Positions 34,693 through 44,151 of a stretch of DNA of 64,000 bases are shown piece by piece. The stretch comes from Rufibacter radiotolerans (GTDB lineage Bacteria; Bacteroidota; Bacteroidia; Cytophagales; Hymenobacteraceae). The stretch's first letter is position 1, and every line of letters starts with the position of its first letter. The notes beneath the pieces are model-generated. The model had not been told where the DNA came from, did no database searches, and saw only the letters and a program-made list of their open reading frames with translations. The DNA lies in contig NZ_CP010777.1 in the NCBI RefSeq assembly GCF_001078055.1, forward strand, positions 1,572,408 through 1,636,407. Reading direction: 5' to 3'. A program made the translations under genes and the position numbers.

Positions 34693-35304
34693 ATGAGAAA
34701 GTTACTTTACGCAGGTCTATTATTGCTGGGGGTTACCCAGGTAAAAGCCCAGGAAAACAGAGGTTTTTTGATCCCGGCCAAGGTGATCAAACATTCCGTG
34801 ATGGTAGGTGGAAGCGTGGCCGGTTCCTACAGCAGAGTCTCAGAGACCAGAATTGACGATAAAATAACGGGCAATAAGCAGAATTTCTCCCTGGACGGGA
34901 AAGTAGGGTACTTTGTCTGGGACGATGTGGCCCTGGGGATAAGAGCCTCGGTGAACCATGAACGCCTGCAGATGGAAGACCAGGCAGGCACCAATAGCAC
35001 TGTTGCATTAGCCGGGCCTTTTGCGCGTTATTATTTAGACAATGGTATTTTTGGCGAAGGTAGTGCGGCCATAGGGAAGATCAATAAACCTGGTAGCACT
35101 AAAAAGGAGGCCCATGAGTTTAGGGCTGGCGTGGGGTATGCCATTTTCATTAACCCCAAGGTAGCGGTAGAACCGGCCTTGCTGTTCTCTTACTATGAAG
35201 AAATAAACCAATCTGAGGCCAAGTCTAAGAGAACAGAATTGGGGCCTTTGCTGAACATAGGTATCCAGATTTACCTCTTCCAGGAACGGAAGTTTAAATT
35301 ATAG
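34693..35304 (+). CDS. outer membrane beta-barrel protein
   Basis: 203 residues. The signal peptide ends KAQ (residue 19). Alternating amphipathic strands, Gly/Tyr-rich, end in a Phe/Leu-rich last strand (LLNIGIQIYLF). This is the small eight-strand barrel type (OMP_b-brl family) frequent in Bacteroidota. Ligand and role unknown. It has its own terminator. Confidence 0.82.
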   Translation: MRKLLYAGLLLLGVTQVKAQENRGFLIPAKVIKHSVMVGGSVAGSYSRVSETRIDDKITGNKQNFSLDGKVGYFVWDDVALGIRASVNHERLQMEDQAGTNSTVALAGPFARYYLDNGIFGEGSAAIGKINKPGSTKKEAHEFRAGVGYAIFINPKVAVEPALLFSYYEEINQSEAKSKRTELGPLLNIGIQIYLFQERKFKL

Positions 35305-35324
35305 CTTATCATAACTAAGAATTG

Positions 35325-35350
35325 AAAACCAGCTTTACGCTGGTTTTTTT
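35325..35350 (+). terminator. terminator of the beta-barrel gene
   Basis: AAAACCAGC / GCTGGTTTT stem followed by a run of T. Confidence 0.82.
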
Positions 35351-35382
35351 GTATAATTGTATTTAAATCCGTTTAAAAATTT

Positions 35383-35931
35383 ATGATTGGAAAGGCAATA
35401 TCTAAGGTAATCTTCAAACTTGCTGGTTGGAAACTGAAAGGGGGCATGCCGCCTAACATTAAACAGGCCATTATGATTGCCGCTCCGCATACCAGTAACT
35501 GGGACTTTGTCTTTGCCCGTGCCGCCTTTTACCTCATGGAGGTACCCGTGAAACTGACTATTAAGAAGGAAGCCTTCTTCTTTCCGGTAGGGCCACTATT
35601 GAAAGCCATGGGCGCTATTCCGGTAGACCGCAAAAAGAACAACAACTTGGTAGCCGCCATGGTTGATCTCTTCAAGCATAATGACCACTTGGTCATGCTG
35701 GTGACCCCTGAGGGCACCCGCAAATACCAGCCGCGCTGGAGAAAAGGCTTTTACCACACAGCCGTAGGCGCAGGCGTGCCCATCATGCTGGGCTACTTGG
35801 ATTACGCTAAAAAAGAGGCAGGCATAGGACCAGCCATTTACCCAACCGGAGACTTTGACGCCGACATGGAGAAGATCTTGGCCTTTTACCGCACCGTTAC
35901 GCCCAAGTACCCCAGCCAGGGCGTTAGATAA
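35383..35931 (+). CDS. PlsC-like lysophospholipid acyltransferase
   Basis: 182 residues, a short member of the PlsC family. The catalytic HxxxxD appears as HTSNWD (near residue 32), the glycerol-phosphate loop as FPVGPLL...GAIPVDR, and the third motif as TPEGTR. No signal peptide or clear TM helix. It would acylate a lysophospholipid or related lipid. Single gene, ending at a repeat-type terminator. Confidence 0.9.
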   Translation: MIGKAISKVIFKLAGWKLKGGMPPNIKQAIMIAAPHTSNWDFVFARAAFYLMEVPVKLTIKKEAFFFPVGPLLKAMGAIPVDRKKNNNLVAAMVDLFKHNDHLVMLVTPEGTRKYQPRWRKGFYHTAVGAGVPIMLGYLDYAKKEAGIGPAIYPTGDFDADMEKILAFYRTVTPKYPSQGVR

Positions 35932-35951
35932 GAAAACCTCAAAAGTTTATT

Positions 35952-35999
35952 AAAATCGTTTCGGGGCTGTTTTTGCAAAAACAGCCCCGAAACGATTTT
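35952..35999 (+). terminator. terminator formed by an extended dispersed repeat
   Basis: A perfect 23-bp stem (AAAATCGTTTCGGGGCTGTT...) with a two-base centre and a trailing T-run. The repeat core occupies 35958-35993 in the variant form CGGGGCTG. Confidence 0.9.
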
Positions 36000-36191
36000 T
36001 TGTTAATTGTGTCGTAGCCTAGCTAACTTCTGATTCCCTTTGTCTTCAATGTCCGGCATTGTAGAGACAAGGCATGCCTTGTCTCTAGGCGGCTCACTCC
36101 GCATGGAACAGGACAGGGTAGTCCCTTTTGGTTGCCCTTGGGTGGAGCACCGGAGTTTAGGTTGCAAATGAAAACTCCTACTAAGGCGAAA

Positions 36192-36247
36192 GCCCAAAAT
36201 AGAAAAGCCGCTGCTCATATTTGAGCAACGGCTTTTCTATTTTGGGC
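36192..36247 (-). terminator. terminator of smc, joined to a repeat copy
   Basis: Stem GCCCAAAATAGAAAAGCCG and its complement, with a second inner stem TGCTCA/TGAGCA. The outer part is an inverted copy of the left half of the adjacent repeat (36239-36275), as at 7800-7881. The preceding 36000-36190 contains no gene. Confidence 0.82.
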
Positions 36248-36275
36248 CTACTTTTAGAGAAACAGGCCTAAAACG
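36239..36275. repeat. dispersed palindromic repeat
   Basis: ATTTTGGGCCTACTTTT, then AGAGAAACAGGCCTAAAACG, 23 bp 3' of the smc stop. Confidence 0.82.
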
Positions 36276-36297
36276 CAGCCTAGCTTTCCCTGGTAAT

Positions 36298-39200
36298 TTA
36301 AGCCGACAAGGCAGCCACGGTTTCCGGCTCCGGAGCCAGTTCCCGCAAGTCAACCGGGATAACTCTGGATACCCCGGCCTCCAGCATGGTAATGCCGTAG
36401 ATCACATCGGTGGAGACCATGGTGCGCTTGTTGTGGGTAACCACAATGAACTGCGAGTCACCAGAGAACTTCTTTACGATGTTGTTGAACTTGTCAATGT
36501 TGGCGTCATCCAGCGGGGCGTCTACCTCGTCAAAGATACAGAACGGCGCCGGCTTGAGCAGGTAGATGGCAAACAACAGCGAGATGGCCGTAAGAGTTTT
36601 CTCTCCCCCGGACAGCTGATTGATGGTCAACGGACGCTTGCCTTTGGGGCGGGCCATGATCTCAATCTTAGATTCCAGCGGGTTGCTTGGATCAGCAATG
36701 TACAGGTCGCAGGTGTCTTCCTCGGTGAAAAGGGACCGGAACACGCGCATGAAGTTCTCCTTGATCTGGTCAAAGGCGGTCAGGTATTTCTCCTTGGCCA
36801 CGGTGTCAATCTCGGCAATGGTATCCAGCAGCTGCAGCTTGGCATCTACCAGGTCATTTTTCTGCGTAAGGATAAACTGGTGGCGGGTCTCAATCTCGGC
36901 GTAGGCCTCGGCGGCCATGGGGTTCACCGGACCCACGTTGTCCAGCTTCTGCTTGATGGCATGCACCTGCTGGCTCAGTTCCTCGTTGCTGATCTCCAGT
37001 TTCTCAGTAGGGGCCTCAGACAGGTCCTCGGGGCTCATGTTGAACTCCGCCGACAGGCGCTCAATCACAGACACCAGTTTGATGCGGGTATCAGTGATGG
37101 CCTGCTGCATGCTCTGGAAGACCTCATCGGTATTCTCCTTTTTGCGCTGCAGTTCTCTAATGGCTTTCTCTTTCTCGTCAATCTCGCCGCGCAGCTGGAA
37201 ATAGGCTTTCTCCACCTCCTCCAGTTCTTTGGACAGCTCCTTGCGGGCCACCATGCCTTCTTCCAGCAGTTGGCTCTGGTCTTCCACAAACTGGGTCAGG
37301 GCCACGGTCTCGTCCTCGGCGCGGTTCAGTTCGTCCTGCAACTGCACCAGGCGCTCCTGGTGGTTCATGACAGTTTTCTGCTTGTAGGCCAGTTCCTGTT
37401 GTATGCTCTGCAGGCGGTTCTTTAACTGGTGGAACTTGATGTTCTCCTGGTTGAAGATGGCGCTCACCTCGGTAATGATCTCGTTCTGTTTTTCCAGCAC
37501 CTGGCCTAAACCGGCCAGTTCCTGCTCAAAGCTTTTGAGGGCTAGGTTTTTACTTTCAGAGTCGGGGAGGAGCTCAGCCAGTTTGTCGCCAAGTTCCTGC
37601 ACTTTCTCAAACAGCTCGTCTTTCTTGCCGGCCTGGTTCTGTTGGTTAAGCAGGAACTGCTCATAGCGTACCTTATGGCTCACCAGTTCCTGTTGCAGCG
37701 CATTGATGTCGCGTTCCTGCAATCTGATCAGGTCTTGCTGCGTGCCTTCCTTCTGCCCCTGCAAAACCTGCTGCAAGGTGCTGATCCGGATCTTCATCTT
37801 TTCCTGGTCCTCTTTCAAGGTCTCCAGTTCCTCGGCCAGTATCTCCAGGTTCTGCTTGCGGCCCAGGCGATTGCCGTCAAACAAGCCCAGCGAACCGCCT
37901 GACAAACTCAACGGCTTTTTGATCACCGATCCATCTGTGAGGATATAGGTGCGGCCGTCGCTCAGGAAAAGCTCGGTGTCTGAGGTTTCGCTCAGGTACA
38001 CCTCATTGAGCATGTAGCGCAGCAGCGGGTGGTATTTCTCCTCAGAGGCCACCACTTCCAGGGCGGCCTTGTATTTAGGGGTGCTTAAGGTAGCCGGAAT
38101 TTCCATCTCTTCTACCTCAGAGAGGATGATGAAGTTGGCGCGGCCCATGTTTTCTTCTTTTAGTAGCTCAATGGCTTCCACGGCCTCGGTGGCCGAGTCT
38201 ACCACAAAGAAATTCATGTACGGCTCCAGGTAGGTCTCAATCAGGTTCTTGTACTCCGGCTCACAGGAGATGATATCAGAGAGGAGCGGGGCTGGCTTGG
38301 CCCAATTTTCAGACTTGTAGAGAAACTTGATGGCCTCGGGGAACCCCTCCAGGTTGTCCACCAGGGACTTCATGAGGTGGTACTGGTTCTTCTTGGCGTC
38401 CAGTTCCCGGTTCAGGTCAATGAGTTGCTGGCGGTATTCCTGCAACGTGTTTTCCGTATTGGTCATTTCCTCACGCAACAGGTTTTCCGTCTCCTGCAGG
38501 TGCATCAGGTTGGCTTGGGCATCTTGCAGCAGGCTCTGGGTTTCGGCTAACGCCGATTCATGCTGCTGGGCGATTTCATTTTCATGGCCTTCCATCTGCT
38601 GCAAACGCTCCAGTTCCTGGCGATGGCCCTGGATTTGCATCTGCGTGATTTCAATGCTCTTGTTCAGGGTGAAGGCCTCGTTCTGGACCTGGCGCTGGGC
38701 TACCGATTTTTCCTGGAGCTCGCGTTGTAAGGCCGACTTCTGGCCGTTCACGTGCTCCATCTCCTTCTTGGTCATGCCCAATTGCTCTTCAGAGATAAGC
38801 AGTTCTTCCTGCACCTGCTCCAGGTCATTCTGCAGCTGGCCCAGGCTGTTCTCGGTTTGGGTGATGTTGGTGGTGTCCTGGTTAATCTGCTGGTTGAGCG
38901 TCTTCACCCGTTCCTGCAGATAGAGGTTGCGCTCGTTCTTGATCTTGATCTCGTTCTCCAGTTGGCGCAGTTGGCTGGTGTGCTCATGCACTTCGTTCTG
39001 GGTGTTCTGCAGCTGCAGTTGGGTGCGGTCCAGCAGCGTTTTCTGCTCCTGCAGGGTATCTTCCAGAATAGTTAGTTCTTCTGAGTAGCCGCCTTTGCGT
39101 TCGGTTTCTTTCTTCAACTCATTCTCCAGACGCTCTAAGGCCTCTTGATGGTGGCCAATGTTACGGCGGGCGTATTCCAGGCTTAGTTTCTTGTAGTCGT

Positions 39201-39858
39201 CTTTGAGGGAAATATAGCGCTCGGCGGTGCGGGCCTGGCGCTCCAGGCTTTTCAGGTTCTTGCTGATCTCAAACAGCACGTCTTCCACGCGCTCCAGGTC
39301 GGCATCGGTCTCTTCCAATTTCTTGAGCGTCTGCTTCTTGCGCACCTTGAACTTGGAGATACCGGCCGCTTCCTCAAACAGGTTGCGGCGAGAATTGTCT
39401 TTGTCGGTGAGGATATCGTCCACCATCTTGAGCTCAATGATGGCGTAGGAGTCCGACCCGATCCCCGTGTCCAGGAAAAGGTCATTGATGTCTTTGAGGC
39501 GGCAGGTGACGTTATTGAGCAGGTACTCGCTCTCTCCACTGCGGTAGTAGCGGCGGGTGATGGTCACCTGCGAGTACTCGGTGGGCAGGATGCCTTTGTT
39601 GTTGTTGAACGTGAGCGATACCTCGGCCAGTTGCTGGGGCTTCCGGTTCTTGGTACCGTTGAAAATCACGCTCTCCATTTTGTCTGAGCGCAGGTTGCGG
39701 GTCTTTTGCTCACCCAGTACCCACCTGATGGCATCCACGATGTTAGACTTGCCGCAGCCGTTTGGCCCTACAATACCCGTAATGCCACTGTCAAAGTTAA
39801 TGGTGACCTTATCACCGAAGCTCTTAAAGCCCTTGATCTCTAATCTTGCTAATTCCAT
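36298..39858 (-). CDS. smc: chromosome segregation protein SMC
   Basis: 1186 residues from the ATG at 39858 (MELARLEIKGFKSFG), the canonical SMC start; the 12-codon extension to 39894 overlaps a -7 element. Walker A GPNGCGKSN is at about 31-39. Two long coiled coils flank a hinge at about 505-680. The C-terminal head has the signature LSGGEKTLTA and Walker B CIFDEVDAPLDD. It forms the condensin complex with ScpA and ScpB, which are not in the window. Monocistronic. Confidence 0.97.
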   Translation of the reverse strand: MELARLEIKGFKSFGDKVTINFDSGITGIVGPNGCGKSNIVDAIRWVLGEQKTRNLRSDKMESVIFNGTKNRKPQQLAEVSLTFNNNKGILPTEYSQVTITRRYYRSGESEYLLNNVTCRLKDINDLFLDTGIGSDSYAIIELKMVDDILTDKDNSRRNLFEEAAGISKFKVRKKQTLKKLEETDADLERVEDVLFEISKNLKSLERQARTAERYISLKDDYKKLSLEYARRNIGHHQEALERLENELKKETERKGGYSEELTILEDTLQEQKTLLDRTQLQLQNTQNEVHEHTSQLRQLENEIKIKNERNLYLQERVKTLNQQINQDTTNITQTENSLGQLQNDLEQVQEELLISEEQLGMTKKEMEHVNGQKSALQRELQEKSVAQRQVQNEAFTLNKSIEITQMQIQGHRQELERLQQMEGHENEIAQQHESALAETQSLLQDAQANLMHLQETENLLREEMTNTENTLQEYRQQLIDLNRELDAKKNQYHLMKSLVDNLEGFPEAIKFLYKSENWAKPAPLLSDIISCEPEYKNLIETYLEPYMNFFVVDSATEAVEAIELLKEENMGRANFIILSEVEEMEIPATLSTPKYKAALEVVASEEKYHPLLRYMLNEVYLSETSDTELFLSDGRTYILTDGSVIKKPLSLSGGSLGLFDGNRLGRKQNLEILAEELETLKEDQEKMKIRISTLQQVLQGQKEGTQQDLIRLQERDINALQQELVSHKVRYEQFLLNQQNQAGKKDELFEKVQELGDKLAELLPDSESKNLALKSFEQELAGLGQVLEKQNEIITEVSAIFNQENIKFHQLKNRLQSIQQELAYKQKTVMNHQERLVQLQDELNRAEDETVALTQFVEDQSQLLEEGMVARKELSKELEEVEKAYFQLRGEIDEKEKAIRELQRKKENTDEVFQSMQQAITDTRIKLVSVIERLSAEFNMSPEDLSEAPTEKLEISNEELSQQVHAIKQKLDNVGPVNPMAAEAYAEIETRHQFILTQKNDLVDAKLQLLDTIAEIDTVAKEKYLTAFDQIKENFMRVFRSLFTEEDTCDLYIADPSNPLESKIEIMARPKGKRPLTINQLSGGEKTLTAISLLFAIYLLKPAPFCIFDEVDAPLDDANIDKFNNIVKKFSGDSQFIVVTHNKRTMVSTDVIYGITMLEAGVSRVIPVDLRELAPEPETVAALSA

Positions 39859-39891
39859 GCGCTGTTGCCAAAACCCTAAGGGCTCTAACCT

Positions 39892-39899
39892 CAAAAATA
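39892..39899 (-). promoter_or_regulatory. putative -7 element for smc
   Basis: TATTTTTG (TAnnTTTG) on the minus strand, 34 bp upstream of the chosen smc start. Confidence 0.5.
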
Positions 39900-39967
39900 C
39901 AAAAAAAGTGCGGGGAGTTTAGAAAACAAGGGTTTACATTTTAAGGCGAAGGCGCATAAAAATTCTT

Positions 39968-40003
39968 GCTTTGAGGCTGTTTTCAGGAAAACAGGCCCAA
40001 AAT
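39968..40003. repeat. dispersed palindromic repeat
   Basis: GCTTTGAGGCTGTTTTC, centre AGG, then AAAACAGGCCCAAAAT. It lies between smc and the 40051 gene, both on the minus strand, and can end the upstream-reading transcript of 40051. Confidence 0.85.
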
Positions 40004-40050
40004 GTAATAAGCCTTTCGCTAGGCTCTTATTTAATCTGATTAAAAAGAGG

Positions 40051-40725
40051 TTAAATAATGACGTTCGGCAACACCTCCCATGATTGGGGCATAAGCAGAT
40101 CTTGCAGGCTTTTTAGCTGGGTAACCGGCACGGCTTTCCATTCGTGCTTAAGCTTTTGGTCTGAGGTGCCACCCCACTCATGAAGTGCCTTATTAGTGGA
40201 GAAATTGAAGTCCCATTTTTCCACCTGTTCCCCAGAAACCCCACCCGTGGTAGCGCCAATCAGCTTAAACTCATTTTGCTGGTATCTGAATTTATAGGCC
40301 GCATGGCTCCTGAGGTATTCAAAGGAAACATCCAGTACCCGGTTCTTGATACTGATCTGCCCAAAGGGCTCGGGTTCCATGGCGCCTTCGCCGTGGCGCA
40401 GGATAAACGTGTTGTGTTGGGACACCTTTTTGTAAAAGCCGGATTGCGGGTCTTTGAACAGAATCAGGAGCACGCGCGGGCTCCCTAGGTTGGTGGTTCC
40501 GTCTGGCCTGAGTTCTTGCAGGGTATCTTTCAGTTCCATCACCAAAGCCAAATCTGCCACCATGTCGCCGTTCAGGTCTCCCTGGCTGCTGGTTTTTAGG
40601 TGCCAGTTGGGAAGAATAAAGTTCTGGGTGCTTTTTCCGGAGACTGGGAAAACGGGTGGGGTAAAGGTTTGGGCCCAAACTACGGTTCCGGAAAAAAGAA
40701 GCACCAGCGTGTAAAGAATTCTCAT
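40051..40725 (-). CDS. secreted protein of unknown function
   Basis: 224 residues. The signal peptide ends VVWAQ (residue 19). GDLNGDMVADLAL (about 49-61) is an FG-GAP / EF-hand-like calcium loop, but only one is present. The rest is mixed alpha/beta with no family I recognise. It is the last gene of a minus-strand run with DUF4159 and rsmE, 24 bp after DUF4159. Confidence 0.65.
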   Translation of the reverse strand: MRILYTLVLLFSGTVVWAQTFTPPVFPVSGKSTQNFILPNWHLKTSSQGDLNGDMVADLALVMELKDTLQELRPDGTTNLGSPRVLLILFKDPQSGFYKKVSQHNTFILRHGEGAMEPEPFGQISIKNRVLDVSFEYLRSHAAYKFRYQQNEFKLIGATTGGVSGEQVEKWDFNFSTNKALHEWGGTSDQKLKHEWKAVPVTQLKSLQDLLMPQSWEVLPNVII

Positions 40726-40749
40726 GGAAACCGAGTGAGTCTGTAACAG

Positions 40750-41415
40750 TTAAAAGTTAGTTAAGGCGTAAGATATCAAATTCGCCCCCATCCGCAAGGC
40801 GGCCTGGTGTTTCTCCGGGGGGTCATTGTGTACCGACTGGTCTTCCCAACCGTTGCCTAGATCACATTCATAAGAATAAAAGCACACCAACCTGCCATGG
40901 TAAATAATCCCGAAGCCCTGGGCCTGTTTGTTATCATGCTCATGGATCTTGGGCAGGCCGCGGGGGAAGTTGAATTTCTGGTGGTACACCGGGTGGTTGA
41001 AGGGCAGTTCAATGAAATCAAGTTCTGGGAACACCTTTTTCATCTCGCGCCGCGCGAATTTGTCCAGGCCGTAATTGTCATCTATGTGCAGGAAGCCGCC
41101 GGCAGTGAGGTACTTGCGGAGGTTCTGGACCTCGGCGGGGGTGAAGATCACATTGCCGTGGCCGGTCATGTGCACGAAGGGGTAGTCAAAAAGCTCGGGG
41201 CTGCCTGGCTCCACGCTTTCTTCCTGGGATGCTATGTTGGCCTTCAGCTCCCGGTTGCAGAAAGAGATGAGGTTGGGCAGGGAGGTTTTGTTGGCATACC
41301 AATCGCCACCGCCCCCGTATTTGAGGCGCGCAATCCTGAAGCTGGGCCGTTGCACCCAAGCCGTGGCCGTGGCCAGTAAAATGATTAAACCCCAAAGGAA
41401 GAGCCGTTTTTGCAT
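40750..41415 (-). CDS. DUF4159 protein
   Basis: 221 residues. An N-terminal TM/signal segment (LFLWGLIILLATATAWV) precedes the DUF4159 domain: RIARLKYGGGGDWYAN, HMTGHGNVIFTPAEVQNLRKYLTAGGFLHIDD (quoted in part) and NHPVYHQKF. The domain resembles a glutamine-amidotransferase-like fold without obvious catalytic residues. The family often lies near MoxR/DUF58 genes; here it follows rsmE. Function unknown. Confidence 0.85.
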   Translation of the reverse strand: MQKRLFLWGLIILLATATAWVQRPSFRIARLKYGGGGDWYANKTSLPNLISFCNRELKANIASQEESVEPGSPELFDYPFVHMTGHGNVIFTPAEVQNLRKYLTAGGFLHIDDNYGLDKFARREMKKVFPELDFIELPFNHPVYHQKFNFPRGLPKIHEHDNKQAQGFGIIYHGRLVCFYSYECDLGNGWEDQSVHNDPPEKHQAALRMGANLISYALTNF

Positions 41416-41442
41416 TGTTTTTCAGAAAAGAAGCCTAAAACG
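41411..41442. repeat. decayed palindromic repeat overlapping a start codon
   Basis: TGCATTGTTTTTCAG then AAAAGAAGCCTAAAACG: the right half is well kept, the left half merges into the DUF4159 start (ATG at 41415). It fills the gap with rsmE and so supplies the ribosome-binding region. Confidence 0.6.
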
Positions 41443-42156
41443 TTAAACGTCTAACATAACGTGAATGGTATGACAGGCGGCCAGGGCAGCGGTCTCGGTG
41501 CGCAAACGGCTTTGGCCCAGGGTGACGGGTTGGTAGCCTGCCTGCAGCGCCTGCGCCACTTCCTCCGGATTGAAGTCGCCTTCGGGGCCAATCAAAATGG
41601 TGTACGTTTCTGGCCCGGAAACGCTCCTGGCCAGGGAATGCCGTTCCAGTCCCTCCACCAGATGGGCGATAAACTTCTGGCCTTCCTGTGGCTGAGCAAG
41701 AAAATCTGTGTAGCGGGTCAAGGGGTGGAGCGTGGGCAATTGGGCCTTCATGGACTGTTTCATGGCGCTGACGGCTATCTTCTCTATGCGGTCCATATTC
41801 ACGGCTTTGCGCTCTGAGCGGGCGCACTGCAGAAACGTGATCTCATCAATGCCCGTCTCCACGGCCTTCTCTACAAACCATTCTATGCGGTCTATGTTCT
41901 TGGTAGGGGCCACCGCCACATGTATTTTATAGGCCCGCTGGAAAGGATCCTGGGTATGCTTTAAAATGTTGAGGCGGGTCTTTTTAGGGTTGGGCTCCGC
42001 AATCTCTGCTTCATACCAGCCACCCCGGCCATCGATGAGCGTCACGGCATCGCCTTGGTTTAACCGAAGCACCCGGACGCAGTGCTTTGACTCTTCCTCA
42101 GACAGGGTGTAAGAGGTGCTGGAAGGGGTAAGGTCTGGGGTGAAGAAAAGATGCAT
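41443..42156 (-). CDS. rsmE: 16S rRNA (uracil1498-N3)-methyltransferase
   Basis: 237 residues. PUA-like N-terminus (HCVRVLRLNQGDAVTLIDG, about 25-43), SPOUT domain with IGPEGDFNPEE and LGQSRLRTETAALAA, the knot that binds S-adenosylmethionine. It methylates U1498 of 16S rRNA. First gene of the run with DUF4159 and the secreted protein. Confidence 0.95.
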   Translation of the reverse strand: MHLFFTPDLTPSSTSYTLSEEESKHCVRVLRLNQGDAVTLIDGRGGWYEAEIAEPNPKKTRLNILKHTQDPFQRAYKIHVAVAPTKNIDRIEWFVEKAVETGIDEITFLQCARSERKAVNMDRIEKIAVSAMKQSMKAQLPTLHPLTRYTDFLAQPQEGQKFIAHLVEGLERHSLARSVSGPETYTILIGPEGDFNPEEVAQALQAGYQPVTLGQSRLRTETAALAACHTIHVMLDV

Positions 42157-42163
42157 GCGGTTT

Positions 42164-42202
42164 CTGTTTTACGCCTGTTTTCCCAAAAATAAGCGAAAAA
42201 CG
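42164..42202. repeat. dispersed palindromic repeat, diverged
   Basis: CTGTTTTACGCCTGTTTTC then AAAAATAAGCGAAAAACG, just upstream of rsmE and downstream of pckA. Confidence 0.72.
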
Positions 42203-42226
42203 CTCAGCGCCACGGTCTCCATAAAA

Positions 42227-42253
42227 AAAGCCTCCTATAAAATAGAAGGCTTT
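42227..42253 (-). terminator. terminator of pckA
   Basis: AAGCCT...AGGCTT stem with one internal mismatch, then T-run on the minus strand. Confidence 0.7.
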
Positions 42254-42281
42254 AATAAGGTTGAAGGAAATAATTAAAGTC

Positions 42282-43895
42282 TTACACTTCTACCACGGCC
42301 TCAGGGGCACCGGCCAGAATCTCTTGGTTGGCGTAATCTGAGTACTTGCTGAAGTTTTTGATGAAGGCGACCGCCAGTTCATTGGCTTTATGGTCATAGG
42401 CGTCTTTGTTGGACCAGGTGTTACGCGGGTTCAGGATTTCAGACGGCACGTTAGGGCAGGAATCTGGCATCTCCACGCCAAACACCGGGTGCTTGTGGAA
42501 GGGCATGTCCTGAAGTTCACCGTTAAGGGCGGCAGTGATCATGGCCCGGGTATAGCCCAATTTCATGCGGGAACCTACGCCGTACACGCCGCCGGTCCAG
42601 CCGGTGTTCACCAGCCACACGTTCACATTGTTCTCGGTCATTTTCTTGCCCAGCATCTCGGCGTAGGTGGTGGGGTGCAGCGGAAGGAATGCCGCCCCGA
42701 AGCAGGCCGAGAAGGTAGTTTGTGGTTCAACAATGCCCACCTCGGTACCTGCCACCTTGGCGGTATAGCCAGAGATGAAGTGGTACATGGCCTGGCTTTT
42801 ATTCAGGCGGGAGATAGGAGGCAGCACCCCAAAGGCATCGGCGGTCAGGAAGAAAATGTTCTGTGGGTTTCCTGCCCTGGACGGCTCAATGGCGTTGTCT
42901 ATGTGGTTAATAGGGTAGGCCGTGCGGGTGTTCTCGGTTACGGTTTTGTTTGTAAAGTCTACGGTGCGGGTGCCCGGGATGAAACGCGAGTTCTCTACAA
43001 TGGCCCCAAAACGGATGGCGTCATAGATCTGCGGCTCTTTCTCACGGGTAAGGTCAATGATCTTGGCGTAGCAGCCTCCCTCAAAGTTGAAGATGCCGTC
43101 TTCGTCCCAGCCATGCTCATCGTCACCAATGAGGCCGCGGTGCGGATCCGCGGACAGGGTGGTTTTACCGGTACCGGATAATCCGAAGAAAATAGCGGTG
43201 TCCCCGTCCTTGCCCACGTTAGCCGAACAGTGCATAGACAGGACGTTGCGCTTGTGAGGCAATAGGTAATTCAGGACTGAGAAAATGCCTTTCTTCATTT
43301 CACCGGCATACCCGGTCCCGCCTAACAAGATGAGCTTACGGGAGAAGTTGATGATGGCGAAGTTGGCCTGACGGGTGCCGTCTACGGCAGGGTCGGCCAG
43401 GAACTCGGGGATATTGATGATGGTGAAATCCGGGACGTGCTGCTCAATTTCTTCTTCAGATAACCGAAGGAACATGTTATGGCAGAACAGGTTATGCCAC
43501 GCCTGGGTGTTGATGATCCGTAGATTCAGGCGGTATTGGGGGTGGGCTCCGGCATAGGCATCACGCACGTACAGCTTGGTGTTGGCCAGGTGGGCAATCA
43601 TCTTCTGGTACAGCGCCTCAAATTTGGCAGGCTCAAAGGGAATGTTCACATCTCCCCACCACACAGAGTTCTCGGTCTCTGCGTCTTTCACCACAAAACG
43701 GTCTTTGGGCGAGCGGCCCGTGAAAGTACCGGTATCACACATGAGGGCACCGGTATCGGTCAGAAAGCCTTCCCCATTCTTCAAGGCTTCTTCCACTAAT
43801 TCAGCCGGAGTAAGGTTCCAGAGAATTTCCTGGGCTTGTGAAATACCTAAGCTACTTAAATCCATGGTGCTAGAATGCTTGCCAAATTCTTTCAT
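42282..43895 (-). CDS. pckA: phosphoenolpyruvate carboxykinase (ATP)
   Basis: 537 residues, the usual length. The ATP-type kinase-1a motif GLSGTGKTTLS, kinase-2 DDEHGWD and RYNLR-type substrate residues (NCHN-like HNLFCHNMF region) are present. It converts oxaloacetate to PEP, the entry to gluconeogenesis. ATG at 43895 (MKEFGKHSSTMD); a second Met at residue 11 could also serve. Monocistronic. Confidence 0.97.
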   Translation of the reverse strand: MKEFGKHSSTMDLSSLGISQAQEILWNLTPAELVEEALKNGEGFLTDTGALMCDTGTFTGRSPKDRFVVKDAETENSVWWGDVNIPFEPAKFEALYQKMIAHLANTKLYVRDAYAGAHPQYRLNLRIINTQAWHNLFCHNMFLRLSEEEIEQHVPDFTIINIPEFLADPAVDGTRQANFAIINFSRKLILLGGTGYAGEMKKGIFSVLNYLLPHKRNVLSMHCSANVGKDGDTAIFFGLSGTGKTTLSADPHRGLIGDDEHGWDEDGIFNFEGGCYAKIIDLTREKEPQIYDAIRFGAIVENSRFIPGTRTVDFTNKTVTENTRTAYPINHIDNAIEPSRAGNPQNIFFLTADAFGVLPPISRLNKSQAMYHFISGYTAKVAGTEVGIVEPQTTFSACFGAAFLPLHPTTYAEMLGKKMTENNVNVWLVNTGWTGGVYGVGSRMKLGYTRAMITAALNGELQDMPFHKHPVFGVEMPDSCPNVPSEILNPRNTWSNKDAYDHKANELAVAFIKNFSKYSDYANQEILAGAPEAVVEV

Positions 43896-43954
43896 AAAGG
43901 AAGCTTTAATTTTTAAAATTTCAAAATGAGCCGGTGTTTTAGAAACCCGATTTG

Positions 43955-43962
43955 CAAAATTA
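43955..43962 (-). promoter_or_regulatory. putative -7 element for pckA
   Basis: TAATTTTG on the minus strand (TAnnTTTG), 60 bp before the pckA ATG, in an AT-rich divergent promoter region shared with the POT transporter. Confidence 0.45.
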
Positions 43963-44151
43963 TAAAAAAGCTCAAATAATAACTATAGCTAACGGTTGTT
44001 TGTTTTTTACCGGGTCTTAAATATACCTGCGGGCTTTATTTAAAAGGGGCCATATTTGAATAAATGCATATAAGGTGATACATTTACTTTCATGTATTCT
44101 TTGTAAAACACAGCCAAACGAACAATTTTTACGAAAAACCCTTAAGTACAC

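Noticed and set aside
36433..37425. 330-aa frame on the plus strand inside smc
   Set aside because: Leu/Gln-rich shadow of the SMC coiled coil; no independent evidence.
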